From Serratia odorifera (GTDB lineage Bacteria; Pseudomonadota; Gammaproteobacteria; Enterobacterales; Enterobacteriaceae), in contig NZ_LR134117.1 in NCBI RefSeq assembly GCF_900635445.1, forward strand, positions 2,604,001 through 2,668,000: a DNA stretch of 64,000 nucleotides. The letters run 5' to 3'. The notes under the pieces were generated by a model, which saw only the letters and a program-made list of their open reading frames with translations, ran no database searches and was not told the origin of the DNA. A program made the position numbers and the translations under genes. Below, piece after piece: positions 36,844 through 46,399 of this stretch. The stretch's first letter is position 1, and each line of letters opens with the position of its first letter.

Positions 36844-38390
36844 ATGCAACAGCCTGTATTTCGCGTCGGAGAGTGGCTGGTTACTCCAGCAAATAATCAA
36901 ATCAGCCGTGATGGGCGTCAGAAGACGCTGGAGCCACGTTTAATCGATATGCTGTTCTACTTTGCTCAGCATCCGGACGTGGTGTTGAGTCGTGATGAGC
37001 TGATCGATAACGTCTGGAAACGCAATATCGTCACCAATCATGTGGTGACGCAGAGCATTTCCGAACTGCGCAAGTATTTGAAAGACGGCGATGGCAACGG
37101 CCGTGAATACATTGTCACCGTGCCCAAGCGTGGTTATAAGCTGGCTGCGCCGGTCATGTGGTGCGAAGAGGGCGAACTGCTACCGCCGGCAGCGCCGCAG
37201 GTGGCGGTGATTACCCATGAGCCGGAAGATGGCGGCGAAGATGATGCGCAAGACTATATCCCGCCGCGCCCGGCGGCAAAACCTGCCGAGCCGGCGCGTA
37301 ACGGCAGGCGATTTTATCAACGCTCGCCATTTTGGGTATGGTTGAGCTTCCTGGCCGCACTCAGCGCCTGCGTGGCGTTTGTCGGTATTGCGACCTTGTC
37401 GCAGCGGGTACCGGTAGCAACCATGCCGATGCTGCTTAATCCGCGGGATATTGATATCCGCATTCAGGGCGGCAACAGCTGCAGCAACTGGATGCCGCAG
37501 CTTTCCTACGTGGTTGGCCTCAGTGAGCTGATTGCCGACTCCCTCAATACCTACTCCACCTTTTTGGTCCACGATCAAACCAACTATAACTACGGCGGGC
37601 CGAGCAGTTCAGGCAAGTCGCTGACCATCGAATTCGTCAACCAGCGCCACTACCGCGCCCAGCAATGTTTCCTGTCGGTAAAGCTGGTGGATAACGCCGA
37701 TAGCGCCATCATGCTGGATAAACGTTACTTTATCACCACGGATAATCAGCTCAAGATCCAGGCCGATTTGCTAAACAGCATGTCGGTGGCGCTGAAGCAA
37801 CCGTGGCCGCCGCAGTTGCTAAAGCGTCTGAACGATGTGCTGCCGCAGCAGGGCCGGCCTTGCAGCAGTTTTATCAGGCGCACCAGCTGTTGATTCAGGG
37901 GGATGTTGAATCCCTGACGCGTGCCAGTGAACTGCTCAGCGCGCTGATGAAAAGCGCGCCTGATTTTATCTATAGCGGGGCAGAAAAAGCGCTGGTTGAC
38001 GTATTAAGAAACTCATATCAACCGTTTGACAGTCAGCAATCGCAGCAGCTGCGTGATGAGATCTCGCGGCTGGAAAAGCTGCCGCAATTGCAAGACAGCC
38101 CTATCTTGCAGCAGATATATACCGTGGAAGCGCTGGGGCAGGGAAGAATCGACGACGCCTACCGAGCGATAAATAAGGCTATCGATATGCAAATGTCGTG
38201 GATTAATTATGTTCTGCTGGGCAAGGTGTATGAAATGCAGGGGCGAAATCATTTGGCGGCAGACTCTTACATCACCGCTTTTAATTTGCGCCCTGGGGAA
38301 AATACCCTGCATTGGATAAGAAATGGCGTATTCCAAACCTCAATTTCTGCGGTCGTACCTTATTTGTCTCATTACGATGCCGATAAATAA
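36844..38390 (+). CDS. cadC: CadC, pH- and lysine-responsive membrane activator of cadBA (one frameshift in this sequence)
   Basis: CadC is a ToxR-like one-component regulator: an N-terminal winged-helix DNA-binding domain (residues ~1-105, with DNVWKRNIVTNHVV and PKRGYKL), a linker, one transmembrane helix (about residues 158-182), and a periplasmic sensor that reads low pH and cadaverine. At external acid with lysine it activates cadBA. The frame is broken near 37845: one base is missing after LKRLNDVLP, and the other frame continues AGPALQQFYQAHQLL to the stop at 38390. Restored length is about 515 aa (E. coli 512). It may be an error, but a true loss would silence the acid response. Confidence 0.92.
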
Positions 38391-38751
38391 CCTGGTCATT
38401 GCTTTCGACTAGCGCAGCGTTACCGAGGACGTTATATTTAATGTGACGTTGTGTTGTCGTTTTGTAATTCAATAAGCACTTACCAGAGGGGGGTATTTTT
38501 CATTTGTTAATTATTTTAACCTGGCTAATTGGCTGTTTTTATTGGCTGTTTACCTTTTCTTGATATGAGCTTGGCATATTTATATGTTACTGCAAAACCT
38601 CAACTTATCATTTGTATGATCATGAGTGTAATATCACTTTATCTTTAGGATTTTATATTCTCGTCTGTTTAACATTCTGAGCATCAAGTCAGGTCGCTGA
38701 TTGTTGGTTTATCGCCCTGGCTTATAAAAAATGACACTCAGGAGAACAGAC
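38391..38751. promoter_or_regulatory. cadC-cadB intergenic control region
   Basis: This 361-base AT-rich stretch separates cadC from cadB and carries no gene. In E. coli the corresponding region binds CadC dimers, H-NS and Lrp. Several T-rich and A-rich tracts and a TTATATTC element at 38652-38659 fit a promoter, but I cannot place exact CadC sites. Confidence 0.55.
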
Positions 38752-40095
38752 ATGGCTTCATCCAAGAAGATAGGGCTTATTGCCTGCACCGGCGTGGTCG
38801 CCGGGAATATGATGGGGAGCGGGATTGCGCTATTACCCGCGAACCTGGCAAGTATCGGCTCCATTGCCATTTGGGGCTGGGTGATATCTATTATTGGTGC
38901 GATGTCGTTGGCCTATGTTTACGCCAGACTTGCCACTAAAAATCCACAACAGGGTGGCCCTATTGCCTACGCCGGGGAAATATCGCCGGCCTTTGGCTTC
39001 CAGACCGGCGTTCTGTATTACCATGCCAACTGGATTGGCAATCTGGCCATCGGCATTACCGCCGTTTCCTACCTTTCTACCTTCTTCCCCGCGCTGAATA
39101 ATCCGGTACCGGCAGGCATTGCCTGTATTGCCATCGTCTGGGTGTTCACCTTTGTCAATCTGCTCGGCGGATCCTGGGTCAGCCGTTTGACCACCCTTGG
39201 CCTGGTGCTGGTGTTGATCCCGATTGTGGTGACCGCCATTGCCGGCTGGCACTGGTTTGACGTCGCTACCTATCAGGCGAACTGGAATACCTCCACCACC
39301 ACTGACAGTCACGCAGTGGTTAAAAGTATTCTGCTGTGTCTGTGGGCCTTCATCGGTGTGGAATCTGCTGCGGTCAGCACCGGCATGGTAAAAAATCCGA
39401 AACGCACCGTACCGTTGGCCACCATGTTGGGGACCGGTCTGGCCGGCATTATCTATATCGCCGCCACCCAGGTATTGAGCGGCATGTACCCTGCCAGCCA
39501 AATGGCCGCCAGTGGCGCACCGTTTGCCATCAGTGCCTCCACCATTATGGGTGGTTGGGCCGCGCCAATGGTCTCAGCCTTCACCGCCTTCGCCTGTCTG
39601 ACCTCGCTGGGCTCGTGGATGATGCTGGTAGGCCAGGCCGGGGTTCGTGCCGCCAATGACGGTAACTTCCCGAAAGTGTACGGCGAACTGGATAAAAACG
39701 GCATACCGAAGAAAGGCCTGCTGCTGGCCAGCTGCAAAATGACCGCGTTAATGGTGCTGATCACCCTGATGAGCTCCAACGGCGGCAAGGCATCCGACCT
39801 GTTTGGCGAACTGACCGGCATCGCGGTACTGCTGACCATGCTGCCTTACTTCTACTCGTGCGTAGACCTGATTCGCTTCGAAGGCGTCAATGTTCGCAAC
39901 CTGTTGAGCCTGATCGCTTCCATCTGCGGCTGTGGCTTCTGCTTCATCGCCTTGATGGGTGCCAATTCGTTCGAACTGTCCGGCACCTTTATCGTCAGCC
40001 TGATCATCCTGATGTTCTACGCCCGGAAAATGAATACCCGTCAGGTTGCCAACGCGGCAGCTATCGAAGACAACGCAGCGGCCAAAGCGCACTGA
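38752..40095 (+). CDS. cadB: CadB, lysine:cadaverine antiporter
   Basis: CadB exchanges external lysine for cadaverine across the inner membrane, so that decarboxylation by CadA consumes protons and exports base. The 447-aa protein is an APC-superfamily transporter with twelve hydrophobic segments; the first helix contains the substrate-binding glycine-rich GVVAGNMMGSGIALLP turn. I chose the ATG at 38752 (MASSKKIGL) with a CAGGAGAACAG site over the ATG at 38731. cadA follows after 94 bases. Confidence 0.97.
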   Translation: MASSKKIGLIACTGVVAGNMMGSGIALLPANLASIGSIAIWGWVISIIGAMSLAYVYARLATKNPQQGGPIAYAGEISPAFGFQTGVLYYHANWIGNLAIGITAVSYLSTFFPALNNPVPAGIACIAIVWVFTFVNLLGGSWVSRLTTLGLVLVLIPIVVTAIAGWHWFDVATYQANWNTSTTTDSHAVVKSILLCLWAFIGVESAAVSTGMVKNPKRTVPLATMLGTGLAGIIYIAATQVLSGMYPASQMAASGAPFAISASTIMGGWAAPMVSAFTAFACLTSLGSWMMLVGQAGVRAANDGNFPKVYGELDKNGIPKKGLLLASCKMTALMVLITLMSSNGGKASDLFGELTGIAVLLTMLPYFYSCVDLIRFEGVNVRNLLSLIASICGCGFCFIALMGANSFELSGTFIVSLIILMFYARKMNTRQVANAAAIEDNAAAKAH

Positions 40096-40189
40096 TCCAC
40101 CGCCTCTGACCAACCGATATGACCTCAGCCTCTTTCTTTCCGACCTGTCTCGCGATGGGAAGGGGCTTGCTTTGCCAGGAGAAATGCTT

Positions 40190-42331
40190 ATGAACGTTAT
40201 CGCCATCATGAATCACATGGGTGTCTACTTTAAAGAAGAGCCGATCCGTGAACTGCATCAGGCGTTGGAAGGACTGGATTTCCGCATTGTTTATCCTAAC
40301 GATCGCGAAGACCTGCTCAAACTGATCGAAAATAATGCCCGCCTGTGCGGGGTGATTTTCGACTGGGACAAATACAATCTGGAGCTGTGCGAAGAAATCA
40401 GCCAGCTCAATGAATACATGCCGCTTTACGCCTTTGCCAATACCTACTCGACGCTTGATGTCAGCCTGAACGATCTGCGCATGCAGGTACGTTTCTTTGA
40501 ATACGCGCTGGGCGCGGCGCAGGATATTGCTGCCAAAATCAAGCAAAACACCGATGAATACATCGATACCATTCTGCCGCCGTTGACCAAGGCGTTGTTC
40601 AAATACGTGCGAGAAGGCAAATACACCTTCTGTACCCCAGGCCATATGGGGGGCACCGCGTTCCAGAAAAGCCCGGTCGGCAGCCTGTTTTATGATTTCT
40701 TTGGCGCCAATACCATGAAGTCCGACGTGTCTATTTCGGTATCGGAACTGGGGTCGCTGCTGGACCACTCCGGCCCGCACAAAGAAGCCGAGGAGTATAT
40801 TTCCCGCGTATTCAACGCTGAACGCAGCTACATGGTGACCAACGGCACCTCCACCGCCAATAAAATCGTCGGCATGTACTCGGCGCCAGCGGGCAGCACG
40901 GTGCTGATTGACCGCAACTGCCACAAATCGCTGACGCACCTGATGATGATGAGCGACATCACGCCGATCTACTTCCGACCAACCCGTAACGCCTACGGCA
41001 TTCTCGGCGGCATCCCGCAGAGCGAATTTAGCCGTGCCACCATCGCCAAACGGGTAAAAGAAACGCCGAACGCGACCTGGCCGGTGCATGCGGTGATCAC
41101 CAACTCGACCTACGATGGTCTGCTGTACAACACCGATTTTATTAAAAACACGCTGGACGTTAAATCCATTCACTTTGATTCCGCCTGGGTGCCGTATACC
41201 AATTTCCACCCGATTTATAAAGGCAAGTGCGGCATGAGCGGCGGCCGTGTGGAAGGCAAGGTGATTTATGAAACCCAATCCACCCATAAATTGCTGGCGG
41301 CATTCTCACAGGCATCGATGATCCACGTGAAGGGCGACATCAACGAAGAAACCTTCAATGAAGCCTATATGATGCACACCACCACCTCGCCGCATTACGG
41401 CATCGTGGCGTCGACCGAAACCGCGGCGGCGATGATGAAGGGCAATGCCGGCAAGCGTCTGATCAACGGTTCGATTGAACGTGCCATCCGCTTCCGCAAG
41501 GAGATCAAACGACTGAACGTTGAGTCCGACGGTTGGTTCTTTGACGTTTGGCAGCCGGAGCATATCGATGAGCCGGAGTGCTGGCCGCTGCGTTCGGACA
41601 GCGCCTGGCACGGGTTCAAAAACATCGATAACGAGCATATGTATCTCGACCCGATCAAGGTGACCATTCTGACGCCAGGGATGAGCAAAGAAGGGACCAT
41701 GCAATCGTTCGGTATCCCGGCCAGCATTGTGGCCAAGTATCTGGATGAGCGCGGCATTATCGTTGAAAAAACCGGTCCGTATAACCTGTTGTTCCTGTTC
41801 AGCATTGGTATCGACAAAACCAAGGCGCTCAGCCTGCTGCGTGCCATGACCGACTTCAAGCGCTCGTTCGATCTGAACCTGCGGGTGAAAAACATGCTGC
41901 CGTCGCTGTATCAGGAAGCGCCTGAGTTCTATGAAAACATGCGCATTCAGGATCTGGCTCGCAATATTCACCAGTTGGTCGAGCAGCATAACCTGCCGGA
42001 TCTGATGTACCGCGCCTTTGAGGTGTTGCCAACCATGGTGATGAACCCGTATCAGGCATTCCAGAAAGAGCTGCACGGCGAGGTTGAGGAAGTGTATCTG
42101 GAAGAGATGGTTGGCAAGGTTAATGCCAACATGATTCTGCCTTATCCTCCAGGCGTACCGTTGGTCATGCCAGGTGAAATGCTGACCGAAGAAAGCCGGC
42201 CGGTACTGGAGTTCCTGCAAATGCTGTGCGAAATCGGCGCGCATTATCCGGGCTTCGAAACCGATATCCACGGCGCTTACCGTCAGGCGGATGGCCGCTA
42301 CACCGTGAAGGTGCTGAAAAACGATAAGTAA
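40190..42331 (+). CDS. cadA: CadA, inducible lysine decarboxylase
   Basis: CadA is the acid-induced, PLP-dependent decameric lysine decarboxylase that makes cadaverine. The 713-aa protein is intact, with the PLP lysine in ETQSTHKLLAAF and the substrate block HFDSAWVPYTNFHPIY. It is closer to E. coli CadA than the paralogue ldcC 4.9 kb upstream (for example YNLELCEEIS, SVSELGSLLDHSG). The ribosome site CCAGGAGAAAT precedes the ATG at 40190; an earlier in-frame start lies inside cadB. A terminator follows at 42459. Confidence 0.98.
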   Translation: MNVIAIMNHMGVYFKEEPIRELHQALEGLDFRIVYPNDREDLLKLIENNARLCGVIFDWDKYNLELCEEISQLNEYMPLYAFANTYSTLDVSLNDLRMQVRFFEYALGAAQDIAAKIKQNTDEYIDTILPPLTKALFKYVREGKYTFCTPGHMGGTAFQKSPVGSLFYDFFGANTMKSDVSISVSELGSLLDHSGPHKEAEEYISRVFNAERSYMVTNGTSTANKIVGMYSAPAGSTVLIDRNCHKSLTHLMMMSDITPIYFRPTRNAYGILGGIPQSEFSRATIAKRVKETPNATWPVHAVITNSTYDGLLYNTDFIKNTLDVKSIHFDSAWVPYTNFHPIYKGKCGMSGGRVEGKVIYETQSTHKLLAAFSQASMIHVKGDINEETFNEAYMMHTTTSPHYGIVASTETAAAMMKGNAGKRLINGSIERAIRFRKEIKRLNVESDGWFFDVWQPEHIDEPECWPLRSDSAWHGFKNIDNEHMYLDPIKVTILTPGMSKEGTMQSFGIPASIVAKYLDERGIIVEKTGPYNLLFLFSIGIDKTKALSLLRAMTDFKRSFDLNLRVKNMLPSLYQEAPEFYENMRIQDLARNIHQLVEQHNLPDLMYRAFEVLPTMVMNPYQAFQKELHGEVEEVYLEEMVGKVNANMILPYPPGVPLVMPGEMLTEESRPVLEFLQMLCEIGAHYPGFETDIHGAYRQADGRYTVKVLKNDK

Positions 42332-42458
42332 GGCCAGCGTACCCGACATGGTTGGCGATGCATCAAGGCGGCTGAAAACACTGACGATGAATAGACGCAA
42401 GTCAATGCAGCGCGGTAGTGCAGGCAATCTGAAGGCAGCGTAATGATGACGGGGACCG

Positions 42459-42484
42459 AGGGAAGCGTTCGCGCTTCCCTTTTG
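42459..42484 (+). terminator. Terminator after cadA
   Basis: A 9-bp stem AGGGAAGCG/CGCTTCCCT with a stable TTCG tetraloop and TTTT ends the cadBA transcript before dtpC. Confidence 0.9.
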
Positions 42485-42516
42485 CCGTGCAGTTCATCGA
42501 CTGATGGGAGAAAACC

Positions 42517-43977
42517 ATGAAAACACCCTCACAGCCGCGCGCAATCTACTATGTCGTAGCGATACAAATTTGGGAATATTTCAGCTTTTACGGCATGCGT
42601 GCGTTACTTATTCTCTATCTAACCCACCAACTCGGCTATTCTGACAGCCACGCCATCAATCTCTACAGCGCCTATGCTTCTCTGGTTTACGTTACGCCGA
42701 TTCTCGGCGGTTGGCTGGCCGACCGCCTGCTGGGCAATCGCATCGCGGTGATTGCCGGTGCGGCGCTGATGACGCTAGGCCACGTGGTACTTGGACTGAG
42801 CGCGGTTTCCAGCCAGTCGCTGTATCTGGCGCTGGCGATTATCGTCTGCGGTTATGGCCTGTTTAAATCCAATATCAGCTGCCTGCTGGGCGAACTGTAT
42901 CAACCGCACGATCCGCGTCGCGAAGGGGGGTTTTCGCTGTTGTACGCCGCGGGCAACGTCGGTTCGATCCTGGCACCGATCGCCTGTGGACTGGCGGCGG
43001 AACATTACGGCTGGCACGTTGGCTTTGCCCTGGCGGGTATCGGCATGTTTGCCGGTCTGATGATTTTTCTGTGTGGCAGCCGCCATTTTCAGCATACCCG
43101 TGGCGTCAATGTTGCCTTGATGCGGAGCAAAAGCGGAGGGGTGCCGCATTGGGGCTGGCTACTGCTCGCATTGCCGTTGTCGCCGCTGCTGTTCACCTTT
43201 TTATTTATTCACGACCTGGCCGGTTATTTGCTGGTTCTGGTATGCCTGGCGGCGGTGGTACTGGTGGCGCGTATTCTGTGGCGGGTGGATGCGACGCAGC
43301 GGCGTGCGCTGTGGCAGATCGTCATACTGATGCTGCTGGGCACGCTGTTCTGGGCATTTGCTCAGCAGGGCGGCAGTTCGATCAGCCTGTTTATCGATCA
43401 TTTCGTCGATCGTCGCTGGTTATCGTGGCAAGTACCTACCGCGCTGTTCCAGTCGGTGAACGCCTTTGCGGTGATGCTCGGCGGCGTGGCGCTGGCCTGG
43501 TTGATGAGCGCGGAGGGCGAGGGCAATCGTACGTTGCGCATTTGGTGCAAATTTGCCTTTGGCCTGCTGTTGATCGGCGTTGGGTTTATGCTGATGGCGC
43601 TCAACGCGCGGCTGGGGCACATTAACGGGCAAGCGTCGATGGGGCTGATGATTGCCGGCCTGGCGATGATGGGGTTCGCCGAACTGTTTATCGATCCGGT
43701 GGCCATGGCGCAGATCACCCGCTTGAATATCCCCGGTGCCACCGGTGTGCTGACCGGTATTTACATGTTGGCGACCGGTTCGGTGGCCAATTATCTGGCG
43801 GGCATTATCGCTAATCAGATGGCGGAAGATCGCCTCGGCGGCGCGGCGATCCAGGCCTACGGCAGCATTTTCAGCCAGATTGGCTGGGGGGCGGCCGGCA
43901 GCGCATTGCTGGTGATTGCCGTGCTGGTCGGTTGGTGGATGGTCGCTCGCCGCCTTGGCCGGGTGGTTAATGCTTGA
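42517..43977 (+). CDS. dtpC: DtpC (YjdL), proton-dependent di/tripeptide transporter
   Basis: A 486-aa inner-membrane POT/PTR transporter with about 14 hydrophobic segments. The family's first-helix motif is the YjdL variant WEYFSFYG in place of the canonical ExxERFxYY, as in E. coli DtpC, which prefers lysine-containing dipeptides. The GGWLADRLLGNR loop is also present. It follows cadA, as yjdL does in E. coli, and may supply lysine peptides to the acid-stress system; that link is inference. It is separated from cadA by a terminator. Confidence 0.94.
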   Translation: MKTPSQPRAIYYVVAIQIWEYFSFYGMRALLILYLTHQLGYSDSHAINLYSAYASLVYVTPILGGWLADRLLGNRIAVIAGAALMTLGHVVLGLSAVSSQSLYLALAIIVCGYGLFKSNISCLLGELYQPHDPRREGGFSLLYAAGNVGSILAPIACGLAAEHYGWHVGFALAGIGMFAGLMIFLCGSRHFQHTRGVNVALMRSKSGGVPHWGWLLLALPLSPLLFTFLFIHDLAGYLLVLVCLAAVVLVARILWRVDATQRRALWQIVILMLLGTLFWAFAQQGGSSISLFIDHFVDRRWLSWQVPTALFQSVNAFAVMLGGVALAWLMSAEGEGNRTLRIWCKFAFGLLLIGVGFMLMALNARLGHINGQASMGLMIAGLAMMGFAELFIDPVAMAQITRLNIPGATGVLTGIYMLATGSVANYLAGIIANQMAEDRLGGAAIQAYGSIFSQIGWGAAGSALLVIAVLVGWWMVARRLGRVVNA

Positions 43978-44033
43978 TTGATCGGGGGCGGCAGAGTTAC
44001 CGTGCAGCAATGTGGATGTGATAAAGCCGAACA

Positions 44034-45344
44034 ATGAAGACCAATCAATTAGTGACGCAGCTCGCAGAACAGCTGGGCGAGCACCGCCAGTGGCTGGTGG
44101 CGTTCAGCGGCGGGCTGGATTCCAGCGTATTGCTGCACTTGCTGGTGCAACTTCGCCAACGGCGGCCGGAGCTGCAATTGCGCGCGGTGCATGTGCACCA
44201 CGGCCTGAGCGCCCTGGCCGATGACTGGGTCGCGCATTGCCAGCGGCAGTGTGCCAACTGGCAGGTGCCGCTGGTGGTGCAGTATGTGCAGGTGGAGAGT
44301 CGCGACGGCGGGCTGGAGGCTGCGGCGCGTACGGCGCGCTACCAGGCACTGCAACGGACGCTGTCGAGCGGTGAGGCCCTGCTGACGGCACAGCATCTCG
44401 ACGACCAGTGCGAAACCTTTCTGCTGGCGCTAAAGCGCGGCAGCGGGCCGACGGGGCTGGCGGCAATGGCGACGCACGGCACGCTGGGCGACTCCCCGTT
44501 GCTGCGTCCGCTGCTCGGGGTGAGCCGCCGGCAGTTGGAACAGTATGCCGCTCGGCAGCAACTCGACTGGATCGAGGATGACAGTAATCAGGATGCACGT
44601 TTCGACCGCAATTTTCTGCGCTTGCAGGTGCTGCCGCTATTGACGCAGCGCTGGCCGCACTTTGCCACTGCCGCTGCGCGCAGCGCCAGCCTGTGCGCCG
44701 AGCAGGAGCTGTTGCTTGACGAACTGCTGGCGGAGCAGTTGCAGGCGTTGACTGACCAAGAGCAGTCGATTGCCATAGACGGGTTACAGGCCTGTTCTGC
44801 CCCGCGGCGTTTTGCATTGCTGCGCCGCTGGATAGCGCTCGCTGGTTTCACCATGCCGTCACGCGAGCAATTGCAACGGCTGTGGGACGAGGTGGCATTG
44901 GCGCGCGCCGACGCGGAACCGCAGCTGCAACTGGTCCATTACCAGGTTCGCCGTTACCGCCAGCGCCTGTATCTGCTGCCGCCGTTGGCAGACTTGTGCG
45001 CAGTGCATTTGCCCTGGTTCGACGCGGCGACGCTCGCTTTGCCAGATGGCCTGGGCAGCATCAGTCGTGGCGAAGGGGAGATTATCGTACGCGCACCGCA
45101 GCCGCAGCAGGCGGTGAGCGTGCGTTTTGGCGTTAGCGGCAGGTTACGTATCGCGGGGCGCAGACATTCGCGTTCGGCTAAAAAACTGTGGCAGGAATTG
45201 GCGATTGCGCCTTGGCAGCGTGAACGTATTCCGTTGATCTATTATGATGACTGCCTGATTGCCGCATTAGGGGTTTTTATCACCGAAGCCGGACAACCGG
45301 TGGCTGATGTCCCTGTATGGCGGCTGCGCTGGAATAAAAAATAA
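44034..45344 (+). CDS. tilS: TilS, tRNA(Ile)-lysidine synthase
   Basis: TilS attaches lysine to C34 of the CAU-anticodon tRNA-Ile, converting it to read AUA; it is essential. The PP-loop ATPase motif SGGLDSSVLL is at residues ~24-33; central and C-terminal tRNA-recognition domains follow. The length of 436 aa is like E. coli (432). It lies downstream of dtpC with about 55 bases between, and upstream of a cytochrome gene; in E. coli it directly follows yaeR. Confidence 0.96.
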   Translation: MKTNQLVTQLAEQLGEHRQWLVAFSGGLDSSVLLHLLVQLRQRRPELQLRAVHVHHGLSALADDWVAHCQRQCANWQVPLVVQYVQVESRDGGLEAAARTARYQALQRTLSSGEALLTAQHLDDQCETFLLALKRGSGPTGLAAMATHGTLGDSPLLRPLLGVSRRQLEQYAARQQLDWIEDDSNQDARFDRNFLRLQVLPLLTQRWPHFATAAARSASLCAEQELLLDELLAEQLQALTDQEQSIAIDGLQACSAPRRFALLRRWIALAGFTMPSREQLQRLWDEVALARADAEPQLQLVHYQVRRYRQRLYLLPPLADLCAVHLPWFDAATLALPDGLGSISRGEGEIIVRAPQPQQAVSVRFGVSGRLRIAGRRHSRSAKKLWQELAIAPWQRERIPLIYYDDCLIAALGVFITEAGQPVADVPVWRLRWNKK

Positions 45345-45363
45345 GCATCCCAAAGGAATAATC

Positions 45364-45678
45364 ATGAAATTTGTCAGTGTTCTGCTGGCGGCGCTTGCCG
45401 TGTTCAGCCTGCCGGCTCTGGCCGCCGGCGATGCCGCAGCCGGCAAGGAGAAATCAGCCAGTTGCCTCGCCTGCCATGGTGCGAGCGGTAAAGTGTCGGT
45501 GCCGATGTACCCTAATCTGGCCGGGCAAAATGCCATGTACCTGGAGCACGCGCTGCAGGCCTATAAAAGCGGCGGCCGTTCCGGCGGTCAGGCGGAGGTG
45601 ATGCGGGCGTACGTCTCCGGACTGTCGGACGCTGATATCGCCGATCTGGCGGCCTATTACGCCAGCCTCAAACCCTGA
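45364..45678 (+). CDS. Small periplasmic class I c-type cytochrome
   Basis: A 104-aa exported cytochrome. Residues 1-20 are a signal peptide cut after LPALA. The haem-binding motif CLACH is at residues 34-38, and the following sequence (NLAGQN, LQAYKSGGR, then LSDADIADLAAYYASL) is that of a cytochrome c553/c5-like monohaem protein; a methionine in AEVMRAY is the likely sixth ligand. The AAAGGAATAATC site sets the ATG at 45364. It lies 20 bases after tilS, in the same direction. No oxidase or dehydrogenase gene is adjacent, so its redox partner is unknown. E. coli has no such gene here. Confidence 0.88.
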   Translation: MKFVSVLLAALAVFSLPALAAGDAAAGKEKSASCLACHGASGKVSVPMYPNLAGQNAMYLEHALQAYKSGGRSGGQAEVMRAYVSGLSDADIADLAAYYASLKP

Positions 45679-45745
45679 GAGCCCGCGGTGCAGAAATGAC
45701 GAGGGCAGCCATTGGCTGCCCTGTGGGATGGGGTTACCGTGTGGC

Positions 45746-46003
45746 TCAGTCCGACAGGCTGACGACCACGGTACCGATTTGCGGATGGCTGAAACTCTTG
45801 ATATGGTCCAGGCGCAGGCTACGTGCGCTGCCGCTTTGATCGATAATCAGATACTCAACGCCCTTGGTAAACTTCAGCTCACTGGCCTTGCCTTCAAGCG
45901 TTTCTCCGTCGCGTAACTCCAGCGTCAGGATGTAGTTATGCTGACAGGCGAGTTCCAGGCTTTCATAGTCATCGCAATTGATGGATTGGTACTCATCATT
46001 CAT
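45746..46003 (-). CDS. rof: Rof, inhibitor of Rho-dependent termination
   Basis: Rof (YaeO) binds the primary RNA site of Rho and blocks termination. The ~85-aa protein begins MNDEYQSINCDDYESLELACQH, close to the E. coli sequence, with an Sm-like beta-sheet fold implied. The start at 46003 overlaps the 3' end of yaeP (stop at 45996), so the two are translationally coupled; an alternative ATG lies at 46009. The gene is convergent with the cytochrome gene. Confidence 0.93.
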   Translation of the reverse strand: MNDEYQSINCDDYESLELACQHNYILTLELRDGETLEGKASELKFTKGVEYLIIDQSGSARSLRLDHIKSFSHPQIGTVVVSLSD

Positions 46004-46196
46004 CAACATAGTCGCTCACCAATAAGTTAGCGGCGGCAAAGGCCGCCTGTTCCCTAACGGAGGACGGGAGTGCGCTATTCGCAGCAACATCGTCCAATGC
46101 CTTTAATACACATGCTAGCGCATCGGGCACGTAGCCAAGATCCCCACTGCCTATCTCGGCGTAAAAACGGCGTACTAACTCGCTGTATTGTTGCAC
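45996..46196 (-). CDS. yaeP: YaeP family protein
   Basis: A 66-aa protein of unknown function, the same length as E. coli YaeP. The segment SGDLGYVPDALACVLKALDD is nearly identical. The start is a GTG at 46196, directed by a near-perfect AAGGGAGGT site five bases upstream; an ATG at 46226 would bypass that site. It overlaps rof by about 8 bases and precedes it in a two-gene operon, conserved in enterobacteria. A role in tuning Rof is a guess. Confidence 0.88.
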   Translation of the reverse strand: MQQYSELVRRFYAEIGSGDLGYVPDALACVLKALDDVAANSALPSSVREQAAFAAANLLVSDYVDE

Positions 46197-46399
46197 AGTT
46201 ACCTCCCTTAAGAACCTCTGCGTCATTGACGGCCCTGATGCAATGAAACTCAGGCTCTCAGAGTGTTAACCTATCCTAGAGGACTATAGCACAGGTGTTA
46301 TTAAGTTATCAGCACCGTACCATATCGACAACGCCGAGCTTTCTCAGCGGAAACAGGTGAAATCAAGTACACTGTGCCCTGAAAATAATGAGGTTACCC

